DNA of 9,406 bases from Desulfuromonadales bacterium (GTDB taxonomy: Bacteria; Desulfobacterota; Desulfuromonadia; Geobacterales; Pseudopelobacteraceae), in the NCBI GenBank assembly GCA_015688915.1, contig JAATGX010000231.1, forward strand, positions 1 through 9,406, read 5' to 3'. The translations under genes were made by a program, and so were the position numbers. The notes beneath the pieces were generated by a model. That model made no database searches, was not told the origin of the DNA, and saw only the letters and a list, made by a program, of their open reading frames with translations. Position 1 is the first letter of the stretch. The number at the start of each line of letters is the position of its first letter. Shown here one piece after another: positions 1-5,751 of the stretch.

Positions 1-114
1 GCCGGTCCCTTGAACAGCGGGATACAGTCGCTCCATCAACGGTTCGAGGTTGATCTCCTCGTTGTAGACCGGCACAACGATGCTCAGATATGGTTGGCTC
101 CCGTTATCAGCCAA
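1..114 (-). CDS. Family 2 glycosyltransferase, N-terminal fragment (cut by window edge)
   Basis: Only the first 38 residues are in the window; the gene runs off the left edge. The visible protein contains LSIVVPVYNEEINLEPLMERL (residues about 10-30), the classic first beta strand and nucleotide-binding start of GT-A fold family 2 glycosyltransferases. The NEE version is common in dolichyl/undecaprenyl-phosphate sugar transferases (DPM1/ArnC/GtrB type), but donor and acceptor cannot be told from this piece. I chose a TTG start at 114-112 because there is an in-frame stop just upstream (120-118), no ATG or GTG lies between that stop and the SIVVPVYNEE motif, and a strong Shine-Dalgarno GGAGGAAG (128-121) sits six bases before it. 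The start overlaps the end of rnd by 8 bases, which suggests translational coupling in one operon with mqnC and rnd. The family is clear; the exact role is unknown. Confidence 0.85.
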   Translation of the reverse strand, partial: MADNGSQPYLSIVVPVYNEEINLEPLMERLYPAVQGTG

Positions 115-1255
115 TGGTTACTTCCTCCAGAAGATCTTTTCCGTACAACTGTTTTTGCCATTCGCGCATCCCGCTGATGCCGTTCAACGCAGTCATTGAT
201 GTGGAATCGATATCCGCGATCCCTTCCAGCAACCAGTTGGGTGCCACCACACCCGGTTCGAGTCCAAGCACGGCGCTCTGCTGTTCCCGCCACTGTTTGA
301 GCTGTTTCAGGCGTTCCCTGGCACCATTGGCCGGTTCCTCACGAAGCTTTCGCGGAAAGCGCGGCAGCTCATCCTCGGGCAGGGCCAATCCTGCCGTTAT
401 GGCCGCCAGAATGCTGTCGCCATGGCGATGTATCTGGCCCGGCGTCATCCCCTTGATTCCAGCCAGTTCACCCAGGGAACGCGGCCTCTTCTCGGCAACC
501 TCCAGAAGCGTATCCGCCGCGATCACCTTGAATGGCGGGCGATCCAGTTCCCGCGCCTGGTGATCCCGTAATTGCAGCAACCCTTCCAGGACCGCGAGGC
601 TTCTGCCCTTCAGCTTCCCGGCACCCTTGCAGGAGAGAAACAAGGGCCCTTCCTTCTCCGTGACCCGGGCCCGGCAGACCAGGTCGCACTCCTCCTCCAG
701 CCAGGCGAGGCGCCCCTTGTCCGCCAACTCTCTCCGGAGCTGGTCAAACAACGGGAGCAGATACGCGGTATCGGCCGTTGCATAGGCGCACATTTCAGGA
801 CTTAACGGCCGCTTGCTCCAATCTGCCTTCTGGTATTTCTTATTCAGTTCAACGCCGAAGCGTGCCTTGAGCAGGGCTGCCAGTCCGAATTCGGTTATAC
901 CCAGGAAACGGGAGGCAATCATGGTGTCAAACAGGCTGCTCACCTCGATCCCGAAATCGCGGTGCAGGGAACGGATGTCATAATCGGCGCCGTGCATCAC
1001 GACCAGTATCCCGGGGTTGCCCAAGGGGGCGGCCAAGGGGGCCAGGTCCTTGAGTGCCAGTGGATCGAGCAGCCAACTCTCGCTCCGGGTCGATACCTGG
1101 ATCAGGCAAACCTTTTCCCGGTAGTGGTGGAGTGAATCCATCTCCAGGTCAACCGCCAATTCGGTCTGTTGTCCCAGAATGGCCGCAACTGCTGCAAGAC
1201 GTTCCTGACCGGTAATGATTTCACAAGCTCCGGTCTGTTGTATGGTCGATGTCAA
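107..1255 (-). CDS. rnd: Ribonuclease D (DEDDy 3'-5' exoribonuclease with HRDC region)
   Basis: About 382 residues, close to the 375 of E. coli RNase D, an enzyme that trims RNA 3' ends, notably in tRNA maturation. Numbered from the proposed TTG start, the exonuclease triad motifs are visible: ExoI VDLEMDSL (D36, E38), ExoII HGADYDIRSL (D93), and ExoIII YATAD (Y158, D162), the tyrosine placing it in the DEDDy class. An HRDC domain covers roughly residues 215-290 (VLEGLLQLRDHQARELDRPP onward), and a second, weaker HRDC-like segment lies near the C-terminus, as in canonical RNase D. The frame stays open upstream to a Met at 1363, but that extension overlaps the conserved end of mqnC and does not look like RNase D. 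The TTG at 1255-1253 has AAGGAG eight bases upstream and overlaps the mqnC stop as TTGA. No ATG occurs before the ExoI motif. It is probably translationally coupled to mqnC. Confidence 0.93.
   Translation of the reverse strand: MTSTIQQTGACEIITGQERLAAVAAILGQQTELAVDLEMDSLHHYREKVCLIQVSTRSESWLLDPLALKDLAPLAAPLGNPGILVVMHGADYDIRSLHRDFGIEVSSLFDTMIASRFLGITEFGLAALLKARFGVELNKKYQKADWSKRPLSPEMCAYATADTAYLLPLFDQLRRELADKGRLAWLEEECDLVCRARVTEKEGPLFLSCKGAGKLKGRSLAVLEGLLQLRDHQARELDRPPFKVIAADTLLEVAEKRPRSLGELAGIKGMTPGQIHRHGDSILAAITAGLALPEDELPRFPRKLREEPANGARERLKQLKQWREQQSAVLGLEPGVVAPNWLLEGIADIDSTSMTALNGISGMREWQKQLYGKDLLEEVTIG
121..128 (-). promoter_or_regulatory. Ribosome binding site deciding the glycosyltransferase TTG start
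   Basis: On the minus strand GGAGGAAG is followed by TAACCA and then TTG. It lies within the last codons of rnd (the LLEEV stretch), so ribosomes finishing rnd are well placed to start the next gene. Confidence 0.7.
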
Positions 1256-2325
1256 GCCGGGAACTCCTTGATGATATGATACGTGGTGGTACGCTGGGCC
1301 GCACGGAAACCGGCGCCCCGGATCAGGCCGATCATTTCTTCGCGGGACATGCGGAAACTGCATCCGGCCGCCGCCACCACATTTTCTTCCAGCATGGTGC
1401 CTCCCAGGTCATTGGCGCCGAAAAACAGCGCGACCTGCGCCATCTTGGCCCCCTGGGTGACCCAGCTTGCCTGGATGTTGGGGACATTGTCCAACACGAT
1501 GCGGGACAGGGCCAGCACCTTGAGGTATTCGACACCGGTGGCGGTAGCGCCGCCCAGTTCGGTATTGCCGGGCTGGTACGTCCAGGGAATGAAAGCCGTG
1601 AAGGAACCGCCACTATCCTGTAGTTCGCGTACCCTGAACAGGTGCTCCACAATGTCCGCCGGTTTCTCCCGGCTGCCGAACATCATGGTGGCTGTTGTCG
1701 GCATTCCCAGCCGGGCGGCCTTGAGCATGACATCGGCCCACTGGCGCCAGCCGATCTTATTGGGAGAAATGCTGCCGCGCACCTCATCCACCAGGATTTC
1801 GGCCCCGCCTCCGGGGACGGAATCCAGCCCCGCCTCCTTGAGCCGTGCAAGGGTTTCATCCAGCGCCAGATCGGAGCAACGTGCGATGCAGACGATTTCC
1901 GCCGGTGACAGGGAGTGGTTCTGGATCGTGGGAAAACGCCGCTTGATCTCCCGGAACAGCCCCTCGAAAAAACCGATCTCCAACTCGGGGTTGAGCCCCC
2001 CCTGCATGAGGAGTTGCGTGCCCTCCTGATCGACCAGTTCCGCGATCTTGTCGAAAATCTCATCCGGTGAGAGAACATAGGCGTCAGCCGCATCTTTATC
2101 ACGGTAAAAGGCACAAAAAGTACACTTTGAATCACAGATGTTGCTGTAATTGACGTTACGATCGACAACAAATGTCACACAATTGTCGGGGTTGTAGTTG
2201 CGACGTATCTTGTCGGCCATGCGGCCAAGGAGGAGCAGTTCACCCTCTTCCAGAAGCCTGAGAGCCTCGTCCCGTTCAATACGTTTCGGTATACCTTCAG
2301 TGTGTTCCTTATGGTTCGCTGCCAT
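1252..2325 (-). CDS. mqnC: Cyclic dehypoxanthinyl futalosine synthase MqnC (radical SAM)
   Basis: A 357-residue radical SAM enzyme. In the futalosine route to menaquinone, MqnC cyclises dehypoxanthine futalosine to the cyclic form using a 5'-deoxyadenosyl radical. The 4Fe-4S ligands are in C64-x3-C68-x2-C71 (ICDSKCTFCAFYR), preceded by DRNVNYSNIC. Other family signatures are GTQLLMQGGLNPEL (102-115), LKEAGLDSVPGGGAEIL (162-178), TATMMFGS (211-218), FTAFIPWTYQPGNTEL (242-257) and QASWVTQGAKMAQVALFFGANDLGGTMLEEN (285-315). The QGG and GANDLGGTMLEEN versions fit MqnC better than the related MqnE or MqnA-associated enzymes. The ATG at 2325 gives the normal family length; upstream on the minus strand lie AGGCG close by and AAAAGGAG further away. 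It overlaps rnd by four bases and follows the thioesterase after a 96-base gap. It implies menaquinone synthesis from chorismate via futalosine; the other mqn genes are not in the window. Confidence 0.93.
   Translation of the reverse strand: MAANHKEHTEGIPKRIERDEALRLLEEGELLLLGRMADKIRRNYNPDNCVTFVVDRNVNYSNICDSKCTFCAFYRDKDAADAYVLSPDEIFDKIAELVDQEGTQLLMQGGLNPELEIGFFEGLFREIKRRFPTIQNHSLSPAEIVCIARCSDLALDETLARLKEAGLDSVPGGGAEILVDEVRGSISPNKIGWRQWADVMLKAARLGMPTTATMMFGSREKPADIVEHLFRVRELQDSGGSFTAFIPWTYQPGNTELGGATATGVEYLKVLALSRIVLDNVPNIQASWVTQGAKMAQVALFFGANDLGGTMLEENVVAAAGCSFRMSREEMIGLIRGAGFRAAQRTTTYHIIKEFPA
1264..1269 (-). promoter_or_regulatory. Ribosome binding site deciding the rnd TTG start
   Basis: AAGGAG on the minus strand, eight bases before the TTG at 1255. 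It sits in the codons for the C-terminal IKEF of MqnC. This rules against the longer reading that starts at 1363. Confidence 0.7.
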
Positions 2326-2395
2326 TACTTCGCCTGAACGGCTCCTTTTGATTCCGAATTTGTCGCGTTCATAAACCTGTCATGAATTTACACCA

Positions 2396-2409
2396 CGCCG
2401 CTCCCGGCG
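2396..2409 (-). other. Small GC hairpin between the thioesterase gene and mqnC
   Basis: Minus-strand CGCCG-GGAG-CGGCG forms a five-pair stem with a four-base loop, 12 bases past the thioesterase stop. No U-run follows, so it is not a standard intrinsic terminator; it might be an attenuating or RNA-stabilising element. In the same 96-base gap TTCAT-N9-ATGAA (2368-2386) is a second short inverted repeat. I see no convincing sigma-70 promoter for mqnC here. Confidence 0.3.
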
Positions 2410-2421
2410 GTTCTTCATGCC

Positions 2422-2826
2422 TTACCTGGCCGTTTCGGAAAGCCTTGCCTCAAGCAGGTCCCTAAGAATTGACGGGATACGTCGCGCCTTGAGTTCGGGG
2501 CCGACACAGGCCAGGGTTATCAGCGCATCCGCCAATAATCTGCCATCCGTTTTTCGGACCGCCTGTTGCCGTAACGCAAAGGATGAGCCCTTAACCTGCT
2601 CGGGAGAAGTATGTATCAACAAGAGATCGTCATGCAGCGCCGGCGACCTGAAATCAATTTCCACCCGCACCACCGGAAACACGAAGCCCTCGGATGCCAG
2701 TTCAGATACGGACACTCCGCGCTCCCGGAGATATTCCGAGCGGGCACGCTCAAAATACTTCAGATAGTTGGCATGATAAACCACGCCCGCGGCATCGGTG
2801 TCCTCGTAATAAATACGAACTTCCAT
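2422..2826 (-). CDS. YbgC-like acyl-CoA thioesterase (hotdog fold, 4-hydroxybenzoyl-CoA thioesterase family)
   Basis: About 134 residues from the ATG at 2826, the usual size of single-domain hotdog thioesterases. The diagnostic N-terminal motif is YYEDTDAAGVVYHANYLKYF followed by ERARSEYL. The aspartate of DTDAAG is the catalytic position in the YbgC/4HBT family, and the HANY segment helps shape the CoA-binding tunnel. These enzymes hydrolyse acyl-CoA or acyl-ACP thioesters in the cytoplasm; the acyl group cannot be predicted. A GTG at 2856 would add ten residues (KIIEAGPLR and a start) but lacks a ribosome binding site, while the ATG starts right at the conserved domain. It stands between a long gap upstream and mqnC downstream. 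No tol-pal genes, the usual partners of ybgC in proteobacteria, are visible. Futalosine-type menaquinone synthesis does not need a DHNA-CoA thioesterase, so adjacency to mqnC is not evidence of function. Confidence 0.88.
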   Translation of the reverse strand: MEVRIYYEDTDAAGVVYHANYLKYFERARSEYLRERGVSVSELASEGFVFPVVRVEIDFRSPALHDDLLLIHTSPEQVKGSSFALRQQAVRKTDGRLLADALITLACVGPELKARRIPSILRDLLEARLSETAR

Positions 2827-2865
2827 ACGTAATGGTCCGGCCTCAATGATCTTCACGTAACATGT

Positions 2866-2896
2866 TTTAAAATGGAAAGGCGGTTACATGCGACAA
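2866..2896 (-). promoter_or_regulatory. Weak candidate sigma-70 promoter for the thioesterase gene
   Basis: On the minus strand TTGTCG (2896-2891, four of six match TTGACA) is followed after 19 bases by TTTAAA (2871-2866, four of six match TATAAT). The spacing is longer than the ideal 17. The -10 region lies in a near-palindrome CATTTTAAAA(C)ATG that could also be an operator. Transcription from here would give a leader of roughly 30 bases before the ATG at 2826. This is a weak match. Confidence 0.22.
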
Positions 2897-3133
2897 CACG
2901 TGCCGCCACGACCAGCGACCGGCTTTCGCGGTACACAGCCATCAACCTTGCACCGCAGGTTCCATCTCACTTTAGTGCAGAAATGCCGGCTCTGCAACTT
3001 CATTCTATGAAAAAGGAACCGTTCTTTCATGTCTTGGGCCGTAAACGACGAAAAACGCCCCACAACGAACTGTCACCACCAAGACAGGCCTTGCCATGGG
3101 CCCGCCCCAAAAACAAAGCCAGGGGCCGCTATT

Positions 3134-3151
3134 TTCGCAATTCATCGCGAA
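3134..3151 (-). terminator. Hairpin just downstream of rsmG, possible operon end
   Basis: Minus-strand TTCGCGATGAATTGCGAA can fold as a seven-pair stem (one G-U) with a UGAA loop, beginning eight bases after the rsmG stop. It is followed by AATAGCGG rather than a U-run, so it is not a textbook intrinsic terminator. It could instead protect the mRNA 3' end. A second inverted repeat, GCCCC-N13-GGGGC (3126-3104), comes next. Confidence 0.3.
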
Positions 3152-3158
3152 GCCCCAT

Positions 3159-3812
3159 TTAATGGGCGTTACAGGCGGTTATAACGATCAGATTGCGCTC
3201 TCCCAGGCCGAAAGGGAGGCTATAGGGGTAATGACACGAAATTTCAAAACCAAGATCACAAAGAATGCTCCCGGCAGCTTTGATTTCATCCGGAGCGGCA
3301 GGCCCTTTCATAGCGATCATGCGACCGCCCGCAGCAAGCAACGGATGGGCACTATCCACAAACCGGTCCAATCGGGAAAAGGCGCGCGAGACGATCACGT
3401 CAAACCGCCGGGCATGCGTGGAATATAAACGCTCCACCCGGGCATGCAGCGCCTCGAATTTATCGAGCTTCAGCATGCGCGCGACGTGTCGCTGGAAGAG
3501 AATCTTTTTCCCCACCGCATCAACAGAGGCCACATTCACCGCGGGTCGGTATATCTTCAAAGGGATTGCCGGTATTCCCGCACCGGAACCGATGTCCAAC
3601 ACATAATCGTCATCCTGCACATATTCAGACAGCATACGTGAATCAAGAAGGTGTTTAACGGCAATCTCGTCATGTTTCGTTATGGAGGTGAGATTCACCG
3701 TGCGATTCCATTTCAAAAGCTCGGCGGTAAATAGTTCCAGAGCCTCGATGTCGGTTTCCGAAACAGTCACCCCCAGTTCCCTTGCCCCTTGTTCCATCGC
3801 CCGGCGAATCAC
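3159..3812 (-). CDS. rsmG: 16S rRNA (guanine(527)-N7)-methyltransferase RsmG (GidB)
   Basis: About 217 residues, within the usual 205-240. RsmG uses S-adenosylmethionine to methylate N7 of G527 in the 530 loop of 16S rRNA. Visible signatures, numbered from the GTG start, are KWNRTVNLTSI (34-44), HLLDS (54-58), the SAM-binding glycine loop VLDIGSGAGIPAIPL (71-85), VDAVGKKILFQRHVA (97-111), and SRAFSRL (142-148). The frame is open to an ATG at 3851, but that would extend 40 bases into conserved mnmG. The GTG at 3812 overlaps the mnmG stop as GTGA and has GGAGG (3821-3817) just upstream, though only four bases away. The ATG at 3797 (212 residues) is a real alternative with poorer spacing. The overlap implies translational coupling to mnmG. 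Loss of rsmG in other bacteria gives low-level streptomycin resistance. Confidence 0.94.
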   Translation of the reverse strand: MIRRAMEQGARELGVTVSETDIEALELFTAELLKWNRTVNLTSITKHDEIAVKHLLDSRMLSEYVQDDDYVLDIGSGAGIPAIPLKIYRPAVNVASVDAVGKKILFQRHVARMLKLDKFEALHARVERLYSTHARRFDVIVSRAFSRLDRFVDSAHPLLAAGGRMIAMKGPAAPDEIKAAGSILCDLGFEISCHYPYSLPFGLGERNLIVITACNAH

Positions 3813-5716
3813 GCTTCCTCCAACCGGGTTTCGGATCCAGCTCGTTTCCATGAATCGGATTTTAGAGCAATGGACAGCACCGAGATGGCTGCCGGCGTCA
3901 CACCCGGAATGCGTGATGCCTGCCCCAGGGTTTCCGGCCGGTTTCTGCTCAGCTTTTCCCGAACCTCTGTCGTCAATCCATGTATGGAGGAATAATTCAG
4001 ATCTGCGGGCAATTGTGTGCTCTCCAGCTTTCGCGCCCGCTCGACCTGCTCAAGCTGGCGCTCTATGTAGCCGCGGTACTTGACCTGAATTTCAACCTGC
4101 TCCCGCACCTCGGGCACTGTTTCACGTGAAACGTCATCAAATTCCGCCAACTCTCCATAGGTGACCTCGGGACGCCTGAGTAACTGCTCGAATGTGGTCC
4201 CCTTCTGAATGTCGGATAATCCATGGGTGGACAGAAATTCATGCTCCCGAGAATCCATAACAATCCTGCTTGAACAAATACGCTCATACTCGGCAGCGAT
4301 CAACTCGCGCTTACGAAGAAATCTTTCAAAGTCTGCCTCGGGGACAAGACCGACTGAATACCCCTTTTCCCGAAGTCTCAGGTCTGCATTGTCTTCGCGC
4401 AGCAGCAACCGGTATTCGGCGCGGGAGGTGAACATGCGGTACGGCTCTTTCGTGCCCAAGGTAATCAGATCGTCGATCATCACACCGATGTACGCCTCGC
4501 TACGGCCCAGAACCAGCGGGTTGAGCCCTTTAGTCCGCAGGGCCGCATTGATTCCGGCCATCAAACCCTGAGCGGCCGCCTCCTCGTATCCCGAAGTGCC
4601 GTTAATCTGCCCGGCGTGATAGAGGTTAGGGATAGGCTTGGTCTCCAGCGAGGCGTACAACTGGATCGGATCGACATAATCGTATTCAATGGCATAGGCG
4701 GGCCTCATGATCTCCACGTGCTCCAGCCCCTCTATGGAACGGTAGAACGGAATCTGGATATCAATGGGCAGCGAGGTGGACATGCCGCTGGGATACACCT
4801 CCACCGTCTCCAGCCCCTCGGGCTCGATGAACGTCTGATGACGCTCCTTGTCAGGGAAGCGCACCACCTTGTCTTCGATGGAAGGGCAGTAACGCGGCCC
4901 AACACCCTCGATCACCCCGGCGTATAACGGCGAACGGTCCAGCCCTGAGCGGATGATGTCATGGGAGCGCTGATTGGTATAGGCGATGTGGCAGGGTACC
5001 TGCGGCATGGTGATGCGCCCGGTGGAGAAGGAAAACGGGACCGGTGGATCATCACCATACTGTGCCTCAAGCCGGGAGAAATCTATTGTTCGGCCGTCAA
5101 GACGCGCCGGGGTGCCGGTCTTGAGCCTACCCACCTGAAAGCCGAGATCTCGGAGTTGATCGGAAAGACCGAGCGAAGGGAGATCGCCGGCACGACCTCC
5201 GGGATAGTTGGTCAACCCGATGTGAATCAGGCCGCGCATGAATGTGCCGGTGGTCAACACGACCGTCTTACCGAGAAAGCGTATGCCGGAACGGGTATCA
5301 ACACCTCGCAGCTCGTTGCCTTCCAGATAGAGTCCGGTGACCTCCCCCTGTTTGAGGAACAGGTTGTCCTGCTGTTCCATAATCCGCTTCATGCGCAGCC
5401 GGTAGAGCTGCTTGTCGGCCTGGGCACGGGAAGCGCGCACCGCAGGCCCCTTGCGCGTGTTGAGGATGCGGAACTGGATCCCGGTGGCATCGATATTCTT
5501 TGCCATCTCGCCGCCAAGGGCGTCAATCTCCTTGACCAAATGCCCCTTGGCGAGGCCGCCGATGGCCGGGTTGCAGGACATGAGCGCAATGGCGTCCAGA
5601 TTGATGGTCAAGAGCAAGGTGGAACACCCTATGCGTGCGGCGGCCAGGGCCGCCTCGCAGCCGGCATGGCCGGCCCCGACCACAATCACATCGTAGATTG
5701 TTTCATAGCAATGCAT
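3809..5716 (-). CDS. mnmG: tRNA uridine 5-carboxymethylaminomethyl modification enzyme MnmG (GidA)
   Basis: About 635 residues, the family length. MnmG is an FAD and NADH-dependent cytoplasmic enzyme that works in a complex with MnmE to build the (carboxymethyl)aminomethyl group at C5 of wobble U34 in certain tRNAs. Numbering from the ATG at 5731, it has the FAD-binding VVGAGHAGCEAA (17-28), SCNPAIGG with a conserved cysteine (C53), GTFMRGLIHIG (162-172), GPRYCPSIEDKVV with the second conserved cysteine (C282), and QINGTSGYEEAAAQG (375-389). The C-terminal helical domain binds MnmE and tRNA. I prefer the ATG at 5716, because GGTGAG lies seven bases upstream and it puts the glycine motif at the usual distance from the N-terminus. 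The ATG at 5731 adds MVSDY but has a poor upstream site and falls in the parS sequence. The gene contains a near-perfect internal parS (4118-4133) and overlaps rsmG by four bases. Confidence 0.96.
   Translation of the reverse strand: MHCYETIYDVIVVGAGHAGCEAALAAARIGCSTLLLTINLDAIALMSCNPAIGGLAKGHLVKEIDALGGEMAKNIDATGIQFRILNTRKGPAVRASRAQADKQLYRLRMKRIMEQQDNLFLKQGEVTGLYLEGNELRGVDTRSGIRFLGKTVVLTTGTFMRGLIHIGLTNYPGGRAGDLPSLGLSDQLRDLGFQVGRLKTGTPARLDGRTIDFSRLEAQYGDDPPVPFSFSTGRITMPQVPCHIAYTNQRSHDIIRSGLDRSPLYAGVIEGVGPRYCPSIEDKVVRFPDKERHQTFIEPEGLETVEVYPSGMSTSLPIDIQIPFYRSIEGLEHVEIMRPAYAIEYDYVDPIQLYASLETKPIPNLYHAGQINGTSGYEEAAAQGLMAGINAALRTKGLNPLVLGRSEAYIGVMIDDLITLGTKEPYRMFTSRAEYRLLLREDNADLRLREKGYSVGLVPEADFERFLRKRELIAAEYERICSSRIVMDSREHEFLSTHGLSDIQKGTTFEQLLRRPEVTYGELAEFDDVSRETVPEVREQVEIQVKYRGYIERQLEQVERARKLESTQLPADLNYSSIHGLTTEVREKLSRNRPETLGQASRIPGVTPAAISVLSIALKSDSWKRAGSETRLEEA
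4118..4133 (-). promoter_or_regulatory. parS: Near-perfect parS (ParB-binding) site inside mnmG
   Basis: Minus-strand CGTTTCACGTGAAACA matches TGTTNCACGTGAAACA at 15 of 16 positions. The 14-base core GTTTCACGTGAAAC is a perfect palindrome. It encodes V-S-R-E-T in the C-terminal half of MnmG. The single mismatch is the third base of the preceding Asp codon (GAC). Confidence 0.8.
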
Positions 5717-5723
5717 ATAATCG

Positions 5724-5729
5724 CTCACC
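5724..5729 (-). promoter_or_regulatory. Ribosome binding site favouring the shorter mnmG start
   Basis: GGTGAG on the minus strand lies seven bases before the ATG at 5716. The competing ATG at 5731 has only parS sequence upstream. Confidence 0.55.
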
Positions 5730-5730
5730 A

Positions 5731-5746
5731 TGTTTCACGTGGAACA
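5731..5746 (-). promoter_or_regulatory. parS: Perfect-consensus parS (ParB-binding) site between mnmE and mnmG
   Basis: Minus-strand TGTTCCACGTGAAACA fits the widely conserved bacterial parS consensus TGTTNCACGTGAAACA at every position. It begins five bases after the mnmE stop codon and ends at the first base of the upstream candidate ATG of mnmG (5731), so it fills most of the gap. ParB dimers load at such sites and spread to form the segregation complex, normally close to oriC. Confidence 0.9.
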
Positions 5747-5751
5747 TAACC

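Larger units (their letters stand above)
2827..3158. other. Gene-free region between rsmG and the thioesterase gene
   Basis: About 330 bases with no minus-strand gene that looks like a known family. A plus-strand reading frame (2872-3162, 96 residues) spans it, but it has no ribosome binding site, a composition rich in Arg, Ser and Pro, and no recognisable domain, so I do not call it. The stretch looks less GC-rich than its neighbours. It holds a hairpin just after rsmG (3134-3151), a GCCCC-N13-GGGGC inverted repeat (3104-3126), a CTGTC/GACAG pair on the minus strand near 3071-3088, and a weak promoter candidate at the left end. In many bacteria parA and parB follow rsmG at this point; nothing here resembles them. 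Confidence 0.6.

Noticed and set aside
2422..2826. Thioesterase as a DHNA-CoA hydrolase of menaquinone synthesis
   Set aside because: That step belongs to the classical Men pathway, whereas mqnC indicates the futalosine route; family and adjacency alone do not support it.
2897..2902. CACGTG core upstream of the thioesterase gene as a parS
   Set aside because: The flanks are unrelated to the parS arms, so a six-base match is expected by chance.
3104..3126. GCCCC-N13-GGGGC inverted repeat as an intrinsic terminator of the rsmG operon
   Set aside because: The stem is only five pairs with a long loop and no U-run follows the stem on the minus strand.
2872..3162. Plus-strand 96-codon frame filling the gap between rsmG and the thioesterase gene
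   Set aside because: There is no ribosome binding site, no domain, a biased Arg/Ser/Pro composition, and orientation opposite to every other gene. It could be revisited if conserved in relatives.
4715..4720. CACGTG core inside mnmG as a third parS
   Set aside because: The flanking bases do not match TGTTN and AAACA; only the six-base core agrees.
4961..5749. Plus-strand open frame of 262 codons opposite mnmG
   Set aside because: It is antisense to conserved MnmG motifs and resembles no known protein family.
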